A DNA stretch of 64,000 bases, from NCBI RefSeq assembly GCF_002906155.1, contig NZ_MUJK01000011.1:62001-126000 (forward strand). The letters run 5' to 3'. Position 1 is the first letter of the stretch, and each line of letters begins with the position of its first letter. The position numbers were made by a program, and so were the translations under genes. This document shows positions 49,253-57,431 of this stretch, in pieces. Under the pieces are notes generated by a model. The model was not told where the DNA came from. It saw only the letters and a list, made by a program, of their open reading frames with translations, and did not search any database. The stretch comes from Pseudomonas laurylsulfativorans (lineage in GTDB: Bacteria > Pseudomonadota > Gammaproteobacteria > Pseudomonadales > Pseudomonadaceae).

Positions 49253-49887
49253 CAGATACAATTCCACGGGCGGCTGTGGTGGGGGGAAGCGTCATCGCGT
49301 TCGCGGGTGATTTGCCGGAGTCTCATCGGGAGGACATTTACCTGAGCACCCTGTATGCACAAAGGGCTACACGTGATGCGTACAACCATGGGCTGTCAGG
49401 TGACTGGTTCAGCTACTACCGCAACACGCTCAGGTACATCGGCTGGGACGTACCTGTGCCCGAAAGCTTGTCTTCGATGTCGGGTAATACGGTGGCGACT
49501 CAGGTTTCGGAAAGCATTTCCAGACGTCTGGGGGAGCCATTCTCAAGCTCCATGACGGCGGCGTTGGCTGCGCTGGAAAGGGACCGAGCGGCAATCGAGT
49601 TGTTCGAAAACAGCAGCCTTTCGAGTAGAGGCGGGTTCTTTCAGATGATTCCTTGTGTTTTGAAAGGCCAGAACAGGGTTGAAATGGGGATCTACCATCG
49701 ACAGTTCCAGCTTTACCGAAAGATGCCCGGATTCTTGTTCGTGAATCCTGAGCGTCTGCTTCACAGCAGCACCGAGCAAATGTCGCTCATCACCTTTAAC
49801 ACGCTCTACTATGCGCAATTTCGGGAAAAGGTGAAAAAAGCAGTGCTTTCCCAGTCGATGAATTACCTCAGAAGCCTTGATATCTGA
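49249..49887 (+). CDS. Unknown protein 3 of a three-paralog block
   Basis: A 212-residue protein, paralogous to protein 1: GGSVIAFAGDLPESHREDIYLSTLYAQRATRDAY, WFSYYRNTLRYIGWDVPVPE and SGNTVATQVSESISRRLG match EGILAFTANLSAQDREDV..LFASLVANKKY, WYLLFVEVMLSAGWVPSQK and SGNTVRMDQLVLEILG at the same spacing. The C-terminal part FQMIPCVLKGQNRVEMGIYHRQFQLYRKMPGFLFVN parallels the beta-rich part of protein 1. No signal peptide or catalytic motif is evident. The gene ends 22 bp before convergent retS. Confidence 0.8.
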   Translation: MTDTIPRAAVVGGSVIAFAGDLPESHREDIYLSTLYAQRATRDAYNHGLSGDWFSYYRNTLRYIGWDVPVPESLSSMSGNTVATQVSESISRRLGEPFSSSMTAALAALERDRAAIELFENSSLSSRGGFFQMIPCVLKGQNRVEMGIYHRQFQLYRKMPGFLFVNPERLLHSSTEQMSLITFNTLYYAQFREKVKKAVLSQSMNYLRSLDI

Positions 49888-49908
49888 AGTCGGTTTTAGG
49901 GCATGGGA

Positions 49909-52683
49909 TCAGAGTGTCGAGGCGGTCTGGTTCTGCTGATCGCGCTGGGCGACCCAGTGTTCGATCAATTCGCGCAGCTGCGACAGTTCGACCGGTTTGG
50001 CCATATGTCCATCCATGCCGGCCTGGCGTGCACGCTCTTTGTGTTCGGCCAGGATATGGGCGGTCAATGCCACCACGGGAGTACGGAGCCGCTGGTTGCC
50101 GACTTCCCAGGCACGCAGTTGCTGGGTGGCCGAGAAGCCATCAAGGATCGGCATTTCGCAGTCCATCAGCACCAGGTCGTAACGCTGGGCTTTCATCGCT
50201 CGCAAGGCTTCTTCGCCGTTGCAGGCGGTATCCGGTTGCAGGTTGAGCTTGCTCAGCATGCCGCGGATCACCTTGGTTGAAATGCTGTTGTCTTCGGCCA
50301 CCAGAATGCGGAAATCGCTGGGGACCTTGACTGGCAGGGCAGGGCCGCTTGGCAGTGGCTGGGTGACGACCAGGCCTTTGTTGCGTTGGGTCAGCTCGTC
50401 TGCCAGGGTGGTCTTGAGGGTATAGCCGGCCACCGGTTTGGCGAGGATGCGCTTGATCCCGGAGTTGCGGGCGATGATCTTGCTCGGCGCATTGCTGATG
50501 CCGGTGAGCATGATCAGCAGGATGTCATGGTTCAGGCTCGGGTCTTCCTTGATCTTGGCCGCTAGTTGCATGCCGGTCATGCCAGGCATGTTCTGGTCAA
50601 GCAGGACCACATCGAAGTAGTCGCGCAAATGAGCTTTGGTGCGCAGCAGTGCCAGCGCTTCCTTGCCGGAAGGTGCGGCGCTTACGTTCAGGCCCCAGGC
50701 GCTGCATTGCTGCACCAGCACTTTGCGACAGGTGTCGTTGTCGTCCACCACCAATACCCGCGCACCTTGCAGCGGGCCGTCGAGGTCGGAGGTCGGGTGT
50801 TCGAGGCGATCCGGGTCCAGTGGCAGGGTTAGCCATAGGGTGCTGCCCTGGTTGCTGCCACTCTTGATTCCGAATTCCCCTTGCATCAAGCGGATCAGCT
50901 GGCGGGCAATCACCAGCCCCAGGTTGCCGCCCAGGTGGGTGGCCGACAGAAAATGCCGACTGTGCAGTTCGGCGTGCATCAGGGCGTCGCGCTCTTCGGC
51001 GTCCATCGGCTCGCCGCTGTCCTGCACGGCAATACGCAGGCGTGGTTTGGTGTTGCGCTCATCGAGCGCCACGACGATGAGGATTTCGCCTTCATCGGTT
51101 TTTTTCAGGGCGTTTTCCAAAAGGCTCAACAGCGTCTGGCGCAGGCGTGTCGGATCACCACTGATCACCCGCGGCACTTGCGGCTGGATGAAACTGATCA
51201 ACTCGACGTTTTGCTGCTCGGCCTTGGCGCGGAAGATGCTCAGACAGTCTTCGATCAGTGCGTTGAGGTCGAACTGCACATCGTCCAGCTCGATCTGCCC
51301 GGACTCGAGTTTGGAAATGTCGAGAATTTCGTTGATCAGTGTCAGCAGCTCGTTGCCGGCGCTGTGGATCGTCTGCACATAGTCGCGTTGCTTGACTGAA
51401 AGCGGTGTGCCCAGCAGCAACTCGGTCATGCCAAGGACGCCGTTCATCGGGGTGCGGATCTCGTGGCTGATCTTCGCCAGGAACTCGGCCTTGGCGTTGA
51501 TCTCGGCGTTGCTGGCCGCCAGGTCGCGGCTGATGCTGAAACGGTCTTCGGTGATGCGGCGCTGGCGCTCGCTCAATGCAATGCTCATCAACAGTCCGCT
51601 GATGCAGATGAAGGCCAGCAAGGTGGTGATCAGGTCGTGGGGTTCGATCAGGGTCAACCCCAGCATCGCGGGCAGGATGACCAGTGTCCCCAGGTTGAAC
51701 ACCACCATGGCAGCCACGAAGAGACGAGCCGGGCGATAACCCTTTTGCCAGTGATAGGCGCTGATGAACAGCATGGTCAAGCCTGCCAGGGCTACCAGGC
51801 CGTAGGTAATGAAGTTCAGCGGCAAGGTATTGACGAACAGCAGCATCAGGCCGCAGGCGGTGATGAGCAGGACCTCGCCCAGCAGCAACCGGTTCAGCGG
51901 GTGTGGTCCGAGCGGGGAGAAGAAGCGATAGGCAAGCATCAGGCCGCAGGGCGCAGTCAGTAACAGTGCCAGGTAAGCCCCGGGCGTTTGCAGTGCATGC
52001 CAGTCCGGTAGCCAGGGGCCGGCGAGGTTCAGCAACAGCAGCAGGCTGAGCATCAACAGCCCTTCGCACGCCGCCAGCCAGAGGGCACTACGCGAGCGGG
52101 TGTAGGCGTAGCGGATGAGGTTGTGCAGGATCAACATGGCGATGCAGCCGAACAGCAGGCCATAGATCAGCGTCTGGGTCTGGTTGGCAGCCGCGATGAT
52201 CGCCGATTGCAGGGTGATATAGGGGCGCAACTGGTGATCGGAGGCCAGTCGCAGGTAGACATCGAGGGGGTTGTCGCTTTGCGGCAAGGCCAGCATGAAG
52301 TCACTGCTGGGCAATGGTCGCTCGGATTGGGGTTGTTCGTTGCCCGTGCTGGATTGATCGATCAGCCTGTCGCCGTCCAGTACGTACATGTTGAACTGGC
52401 GCAGGTCAGGCGCGAACACTCGCAGCAACTGCTCGTGTTTGCCCGGTGCAAGCCTGAATCGCAGCCATAGCGCGCCATCGGGTTCGGCCGCGGTGATGCG
52501 GTCGAGTTCGATAGGGCTGAATTGATTGGTGTAGCGTGCGGAGCGGATGTCGCTCAGTTGCAGGTCGCCCTGTTCGTCGAGCAATACTGCCCAGCCACTG
52601 CCTTGCGCGGCCTGGGCCGGTAGCATGCAGAGCAAGGTCAGCAAAGTGACGGTCAAGCTTATGGCGATCCTGAGCCAGCGCAC
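49909..52683 (-). CDS. retS: Hybrid sensor kinase RetS
   Basis: A 924-residue hybrid sensor: signal peptide (residues 1-26), periplasmic 7TMR-DISMED2 domain (about 30-165), seven helices (about 185-385), HisKA with AKISHEIRTPMNGVLG (His407), an ATPase-like domain (about 505-625) and two receiver domains with LLDQNMPG (about 694) and LMDCEMPILDG. Architecture and its place next to purD match P. aeruginosa RetS (PA4856), which binds GacS and restrains the Gac/Rsm switch. The ATPase G1 box is degenerate (QDSGEPMDAEERD, no GxG), fitting a kinase that signals by heterodimer formation. Confidence 0.9.
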   Translation of the reverse strand: MRWLRIAISLTVTLLTLLCMLPAQAAQGSGWAVLLDEQGDLQLSDIRSARYTNQFSPIELDRITAAEPDGALWLRFRLAPGKHEQLLRVFAPDLRQFNMYVLDGDRLIDQSSTGNEQPQSERPLPSSDFMLALPQSDNPLDVYLRLASDHQLRPYITLQSAIIAAANQTQTLIYGLLFGCIAMLILHNLIRYAYTRSRSALWLAACEGLLMLSLLLLLNLAGPWLPDWHALQTPGAYLALLLTAPCGLMLAYRFFSPLGPHPLNRLLLGEVLLITACGLMLLFVNTLPLNFITYGLVALAGLTMLFISAYHWQKGYRPARLFVAAMVVFNLGTLVILPAMLGLTLIEPHDLITTLLAFICISGLLMSIALSERQRRITEDRFSISRDLAASNAEINAKAEFLAKISHEIRTPMNGVLGMTELLLGTPLSVKQRDYVQTIHSAGNELLTLINEILDISKLESGQIELDDVQFDLNALIEDCLSIFRAKAEQQNVELISFIQPQVPRVISGDPTRLRQTLLSLLENALKKTDEGEILIVVALDERNTKPRLRIAVQDSGEPMDAEERDALMHAELHSRHFLSATHLGGNLGLVIARQLIRLMQGEFGIKSGSNQGSTLWLTLPLDPDRLEHPTSDLDGPLQGARVLVVDDNDTCRKVLVQQCSAWGLNVSAAPSGKEALALLRTKAHLRDYFDVVLLDQNMPGMTGMQLAAKIKEDPSLNHDILLIMLTGISNAPSKIIARNSGIKRILAKPVAGYTLKTTLADELTQRNKGLVVTQPLPSGPALPVKVPSDFRILVAEDNSISTKVIRGMLSKLNLQPDTACNGEEALRAMKAQRYDLVLMDCEMPILDGFSATQQLRAWEVGNQRLRTPVVALTAHILAEHKERARQAGMDGHMAKPVELSQLRELIEHWVAQRDQQNQTASTL

Positions 52684-52740
52684 GGCGAAATCCCTTCGTT
52701 AGGTTGATGCCAGAATATAACGATGCGCGGCGCCGGAATA

Positions 52741-52771
52741 GCCAGGCAATAAACCGTGTTCATTGCCTGGC
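52741..52771 (-). terminator. Hairpin after purD
   Basis: GCCAGGCAAT-11 nt-ATTGCCTGGC, a perfect 10-bp stem 13 bp beyond the purD stop, with only a short T-rich stretch on the minus strand. It separates purD from retS (ATG at 52683). Confidence 0.55.
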
Positions 52772-52783
52772 GCGGTGTTTACC

Positions 52784-54079
52784 TTATTCCTGATTTTCGC
52801 CACGCTCGCGGGCAATGGCGCGGTAGCCAATGTCCTTGCGGTAGAAACAACCTTCCCAGTCAATGGCTGCCGCCAGCTTGTAGGCCTGCTGCTGCGCCGC
52901 GTCGACGCTGGCACCCATGGCTGTGGCGCACAGTACACGACCACCGGCCGTCACGACCTGACCATCCTTGAGCGCAGTGCCGGCGTGGAAGATTTTACCT
53001 TCCAGTGCAGCCGCTGCATCCAGGCCATTGATGGCCACGCCTTTGGCGTAGTCACCAGGATAGCCGCCAGCGGCCAGGACGATGCCGACGCTTGGACGTG
53101 GATCCCATTGTGCTTCTACTTTATCCAGTGCCTGGGCCAGGGCGGCTTCGACCAGCAGCACCAGGCTCGACTGCAGACGCAGCATGACCGGTTGGGTCTC
53201 AGGGTCGCCGAAGCGGCAGTTGAACTCGATGACTTTTGGGTTGCCAGCCTTGTCGATCATCAGGCCGGCGTACAGGAAGCCAGTGTAGACGTTGCCTTCC
53301 TCGGCCATGCCGCGCACGGTCGGCCAGATCACCAGGTCCATGACACGTTTGTGCACGTCGGCGGTAACCACTGGCGCCGGGGAGTAAGCACCCATGCCGC
53401 CGGTGTTTGGACCGGTGTCGCCGTCGCCGACGCGTTTGTGGTCCTGGCTGGTGGCCATTGGCAGCACGTTCTTGCCGTCGACCATGACGATGAAGCTGGC
53501 TTCTTCGCCGTCCAGAAACTCTTCGATGACCACGCGCGAACCCGCGTCGCCAAAGGCATTGCCCGCCAGCATGTCGCGCACGGCGTCTTCGGCTTCGGCC
53601 AGGGTCATGGCAACGATCACGCCTTTACCGGCGGCCAGGCCGTCGGCCTTGATCACGATCGGTGCGCCTTTTTCACGCAGGTAAGCCAGGGCCGGCTCGA
53701 TTTCGGTGAAGTTCTGGTAGTCGGCAGTCGGGATCTTGTGGCGAGCCAGGAAGTCCTTGGTGAAGGCTTTCGAGCCTTCCAGCTGCGCAGCGCCAGCGGT
53801 CGGACCGAAGCAATCCAGGCCGCGGCTGCGGAACAGGTCCACAACACCGGCAACCAGCGGCACTTCAGGGCCAACAATGGTCAGGGAAACGTTTTTCTCG
53901 GCAAAGTCTGCCAGTTGCTCAAGTGCCAGTACGTCGATGGCGACGTTCTCGCACTTGGCTTCGATGGCGGTACCGGCATTGCCCGGAGCCACGAAAACCT
54001 TCTGCACGCGCGGATCCTGAGCCACTTTCCAGGCCAGGGCGTGTTCACGGCCACCGCTGCCAATGATCAAAACATTCAT
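52784..54079 (-). CDS. purD: Phosphoribosylamine-glycine ligase
   Basis: A 431-residue GARS enzyme, second step of de novo purine synthesis, ATP-grasp fold. N-terminal GSGGREHALAWKVAQDPRVQ, central NTGGMGAYSPAPV and FLYAGLMIDKAGNPKVIEFNCRFGDPETQ are diagnostic. Full length. It is downstream of purH across a 150-bp gap with a REP pair; the purH-purD pairing is conserved. Confidence 0.97.
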   Translation of the reverse strand: MNVLIIGSGGREHALAWKVAQDPRVQKVFVAPGNAGTAIEAKCENVAIDVLALEQLADFAEKNVSLTIVGPEVPLVAGVVDLFRSRGLDCFGPTAGAAQLEGSKAFTKDFLARHKIPTADYQNFTEIEPALAYLREKGAPIVIKADGLAAGKGVIVAMTLAEAEDAVRDMLAGNAFGDAGSRVVIEEFLDGEEASFIVMVDGKNVLPMATSQDHKRVGDGDTGPNTGGMGAYSPAPVVTADVHKRVMDLVIWPTVRGMAEEGNVYTGFLYAGLMIDKAGNPKVIEFNCRFGDPETQPVMLRLQSSLVLLVEAALAQALDKVEAQWDPRPSVGIVLAAGGYPGDYAKGVAINGLDAAAALEGKIFHAGTALKDGQVVTAGGRVLCATAMGASVDAAQQQAYKLAAAIDWEGCFYRKDIGYRAIARERGENQE

Positions 54080-54112
54080 TTCAAAAACCTCGGATGACGC
54101 AAATCTGGGAAC

Positions 54113-54212
54113 TGTAGGAGCGAGCTTGCTCGCGATGGTGGTTAACGATAACGCGGGGTGTCTGAAACACTGTGGCGTCTAGTCGTTCTTCGCGAGCAAG
54201 CTCGCTCCTACA
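54113..54212. repeat. REP inverted pair between purH and purD
   Basis: TGTAGGAGCGAGCTTGCTCGCGAT and an inverted TTCGCGAGCAAGCTCGCTCCTACA 52 bp apart. Confidence 0.88.
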
Positions 54213-54229
54213 GGGGGAATGCTGTGCTG

Positions 54230-55837
54230 TCAGTGACGGAAGTGGCGCATGCCAGTGAACACCATGGCGATGCCGGCTTCATCAGCAGCAGCAATCACTT
54301 CGTTGTCACGCATCGAGCCGCCTGGCTGGATCACCGCAGTGATACCGACCTTGGCCGCGTTGTCGATGCCGTCGCGGAACGGGAAGAAAGCGTCGGATGC
54401 CATGACTGCACCTTGAACCTGCAAACCGGCATGTTCTGCCTTGATCGCAGCAATGCGCGCGGAGTTCACGCGGCTCATCTGGCCGGCGCCGACACCGATG
54501 GTCTGGCGATTCTTGGCGTAGACGATAGCGTTGGACTTCACGTACTTGGCGACTTTCCAGGCGAAGATCAGGTCATGGATTTCCTGTTCGGACGGTGCGC
54601 GCTTGGTGACCACTTTCAGGTCGTCGGCACCGATCATGCCGATGTCGCGGCTCTGTACCAGCAGGCCACCGTTGACACGCTTGTAGTCCCAGGCCGCCGC
54701 ACGGTCAGCCGACCACTCGCCGCAGGCCAGCAGGCGTACGTTGGCTTTGGCGGCGACAATGGCGCGGGCTTCTTCGCTGACCGATGGAGCGATGATCACT
54801 TCGACGAACTGACGTTCGACGATGGCCTTGGCGGTCTCGGCGTCCAGCTCGCGGTTGAAGGCGATGATGCCGCCGAAGGCCGATTCGGTGTCGGTGGCGT
54901 AGGCCAGGTCGTAGGCCTTGCGGATGCCGCCTTCGGCGTCAGGGCTGACAGCCACGCCGCACGGGTTGGCGTGCTTGACGATCACGCAAGCCGGCTTGAC
55001 GAAGCTCTTCACGCACTCCAGCGCGGCGTCGGTGTCGGCCACGTTGTTGTACGACAGTTCCTTGCCTTGCAGTTGGGTCGCGGTGGCGATGCCGACTTCG
55101 GCAGGCTTGGCTTCAACGTAGAACGCCGCGCTCTGGTGCGGGTTCTCGCCGTAGCGCATTTCCTGGGCCTTGATGAACTGGCTGTTGAAGGTGCGCGGGA
55201 ATTCGCTGCGACCTTCTGTGCTGAGGGTGTCAGCAGCCTGGTTCACGGTGCCCATGTAGTTGGCGATCATGCCGTCGTAGGCGGCGGTGTGCTCGAAGGC
55301 CTTGAGCATCAGGTCGAAACGCTGAGCGTAGGTCAGGCCACCGGCCTTGAGGTTTTCCAGGACGCTGGCGTAGTCGCTGGCGTTGACCACGATGGCCACG
55401 TCTTTATGGTTCTTGGCAGCGGAACGGACCATGGTCGGGCCACCGATGTCGATGTTCTCGATGGCGGTCGGCAGATCGCAGCCTGGCTTGTTGATGGTGG
55501 CTTCGAACGGGTACAGGTTGACCGCTACCAGGTCGATCGGCTTGATGCCGTGCTCGTTCATGATGCCGTCGTCGATACCGCGACGACCGAGGATCCCGCC
55601 GTGGATTTTCGGGTGCAGGGTTTTCACCCGACCGTCCATCATTTCCGCGAAACCGGTGTAATCAGCGACTTCCACTGCGGCAACGCCGTTGTCCTGCAGC
55701 AGCTTGAACGTCCCGCCGGTGGAGAGGATCTCGACGCCCAGGGCTTCAAGCTCCTTGGCGAATTCGAGGATCCCGGTCTTGTCGGAAACGCTGATCAAGG
55801 CGCGGCGGATCGGCAGGCGGGTAGTCTGGTCGGTCAT
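54230..55837 (-). CDS. purH: Bifunctional AICAR formyltransferase / IMP cyclohydrolase
   Basis: A 535-residue enzyme for the last two steps of IMP synthesis. The N-terminal cyclohydrolase (ALISVSDKTGILEFAKEL, residues about 1-200) and C-terminal formyltransferase (MRYGENPHQSAAFY, VIVKHANPCGVAV) are complete. The ATG at 55837 (MTDQTTRLPIRRAL) is preferred because GGAA lies 6 bp upstream; an ATG at 55849 is also open. Confidence 0.97.
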   Translation of the reverse strand: MTDQTTRLPIRRALISVSDKTGILEFAKELEALGVEILSTGGTFKLLQDNGVAAVEVADYTGFAEMMDGRVKTLHPKIHGGILGRRGIDDGIMNEHGIKPIDLVAVNLYPFEATINKPGCDLPTAIENIDIGGPTMVRSAAKNHKDVAIVVNASDYASVLENLKAGGLTYAQRFDLMLKAFEHTAAYDGMIANYMGTVNQAADTLSTEGRSEFPRTFNSQFIKAQEMRYGENPHQSAAFYVEAKPAEVGIATATQLQGKELSYNNVADTDAALECVKSFVKPACVIVKHANPCGVAVSPDAEGGIRKAYDLAYATDTESAFGGIIAFNRELDAETAKAIVERQFVEVIIAPSVSEEARAIVAAKANVRLLACGEWSADRAAAWDYKRVNGGLLVQSRDIGMIGADDLKVVTKRAPSEQEIHDLIFAWKVAKYVKSNAIVYAKNRQTIGVGAGQMSRVNSARIAAIKAEHAGLQVQGAVMASDAFFPFRDGIDNAAKVGITAVIQPGGSMRDNEVIAAADEAGIAMVFTGMRHFRH

Positions 55838-55869
55838 CTCAATTTCCATCAAAAGCAAAGGAAGTCAGC

Positions 55870-55904
55870 AAAAAAGGCGACCGGTTTTACGCGGGCGCCT
55901 TTCT
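55870..55904 (-). terminator. Terminator after fis
   Basis: On the minus strand AAAGGCGCCCGCG...GGTCGCCTTTTTT: a stem of at least 7 bp and a run of six T, directly after the fis stop and before purH. Confidence 0.75.
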
Positions 55905-55919
55905 GGTTTGATTGAATGC

Positions 55920-56240
55920 TTACAACAAATCGTACTGCTTGAGTTTCTTGCGCAGCGTGCCCCGGTTCAGTCCGAGCATCTCGCTGGCCTTGGTCTGGTT
56001 GCCCTTGACGTAGTTCATCACGCACTCGAGCAGGGGAGCCTCGACTTCGGAGAGCACCAGGTTGTACACATCCGTGACGGCAGCGCCCTCAAGGTGGGCG
56101 AAATAATTGTGCAGCGCCTTCTCGACACTCCCGCGAAGGGTCTGGCCTTCTTCGCTTGGCGTATTGAGGTGCTGTTTCAAATTTACGTTGTCGCTCACGG
56201 GTGTTGTTCCACTCACTAAAGTCTCGGTCATCATCGTCAT
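55920..56240 (-). CDS. fis: DNA-binding protein Fis
   Basis: A 106-residue nucleoid protein and global regulator. The C-terminal helix-turn-helix GNQTKASEMLGLNRGTLRKKLKQYDLL and the central four-helix dimer region are those of Fis. The ATG at 56240 overlaps the dusB stop by 4 bp (ATGA); the long upstream open frame within dusB is a shadow. The dusB-fis operon is conserved in gammaproteobacteria. Confidence 0.97.
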   Translation of the reverse strand: MTMMTETLVSGTTPVSDNVNLKQHLNTPSEEGQTLRGSVEKALHNYFAHLEGAAVTDVYNLVLSEVEAPLLECVMNYVKGNQTKASEMLGLNRGTLRKKLKQYDLL

Positions 56241-57247
56241 GCGGCCACCCACTCTCCGTCCCCTGTCAGGCTCTTGTAACGCTCGGCGAAAAATGCCCGA
56301 ACGTTGGCGCATTGTGTATCCGTACCATCCAAACGATTGAAGTGGGCGCGAAACTCCCTGGCGCCCGGCAGGGTTGCGAGATACCAGCCCACATGCTTTC
56401 GAGCAATGCGCACGCCCATGACATCGCCATAGAAGGCGTGCAGGGCAGCCAGATGCTCTAGCAGAATGCGTTCCACCTCGATCAGTTCCAGCGCCGGGAG
56501 CTTCTCGCCGGTACGCAGGTAATGGTCGATCTCGCGAAAAATCCATGGCCGCCCCTGGGCAGCCCGGCCAATCAACAATCCATCGGCACCGGTCGCGTCG
56601 AGCACGTACCGGGCTTTTTCCGGCGAATCGATATCGCCATTGGCGAAGACCGGGATCGACACCGCCTGCTTGATCGCGGCAATGGTGTCGTACTCGGCTT
56701 CACCGGTGTACAGGTCGGCACGGGTGCGGCCATGCACCGCCAGCGCCGTAATGCCTGCCTGCTCGGCGATCTTCGCCACCGTCAGGCCATTCTTGTTGTC
56801 CCGGTCCCAACCGGTCCGGATCTTCAGGGTAACCGGCACATCGACCGCAGCCACGACAGCCTGCAGGATCTCGGTTACCAGGGGTTCATCCTTCAACAGT
56901 GCGGAACCGGCAGCCTTGTTGCAGACTTTTTTGGCCGGACAGCCCATGTTGATATCAATAATCTGCGCGCCCATTTCAACGTTGGCACGGGCGGCGTCCG
57001 CCAGCATCTGCGCGTCCCCACCGGCGATCTGTACCGAGCGTGGCTCGGGATCACCTTCGTGGATCATGCGCATGCGTGACTTGCGGGTGTTCCACAGACT
57101 CATGTCGCTGGTGACCATTTCCGAGACTACTAGTCCCGCGCCCAAGCGCTTGCACAGCTGACGAAAGGGCTGGTCGGTGACACCCGCCATGGGGGCGAGG
57201 ATCAAGCTGTTATGTAATGTGTATGGACCGATGCGTACCGCCGACAT
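56237..57247 (-). CDS. dusB: tRNA-dihydrouridine synthase B
   Basis: A 336-residue FMN enzyme reducing uridines in the tRNA D-loop. The TIM-barrel start is LAPMAGVTDQPFRQLCKRLG (residues about 17-36), and the catalytic Cys is in NMGCPAKKVCNK (about 100-111). Upstream of fis in a conserved operon. Confidence 0.96.
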   Translation of the reverse strand: MSAVRIGPYTLHNSLILAPMAGVTDQPFRQLCKRLGAGLVVSEMVTSDMSLWNTRKSRMRMIHEGDPEPRSVQIAGGDAQMLADAARANVEMGAQIIDINMGCPAKKVCNKAAGSALLKDEPLVTEILQAVVAAVDVPVTLKIRTGWDRDNKNGLTVAKIAEQAGITALAVHGRTRADLYTGEAEYDTIAAIKQAVSIPVFANGDIDSPEKARYVLDATGADGLLIGRAAQGRPWIFREIDHYLRTGEKLPALELIEVERILLEHLAALHAFYGDVMGVRIARKHVGWYLATLPGAREFRAHFNRLDGTDTQCANVRAFFAERYKSLTGDGEWVAA

Positions 57248-57298
57248 AGGACTTCCCTGTTGTGGGGCCGGATCATGAGAGTTCGAAAAAGGGTTGGC

Positions 57299-57327
57299 AT
57301 GATACCCGCTCTCGATGACTGGATAAA
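57299..57327 (-). promoter_or_regulatory. Possible sigma-70 promoter for dusB-fis
   Basis: Minus strand TTTATC (57327-57322), 17 bp, TATCAT (57304-57299), about 50 bp upstream of the dusB ATG. The flanking sequence is AT-rich. The rest of the gap to 57431 shows nothing else. Confidence 0.4.
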
Positions 57328-57431
57328 GGCTGAATTGAACAAAATCTGAACAGTTAATCTGTTATTACCCGTGGTTTGGTTTGCCAAGGGGAGTCAGAAA
57401 GCCGACGTCAATCGGGGATCGATGAAGCGTT

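Noticed and set aside
54158..55915. 585-codon plus-strand open frame opposite purH
   Set aside because: Shadow of purH; it begins inside a REP unit and has no sensible domain.
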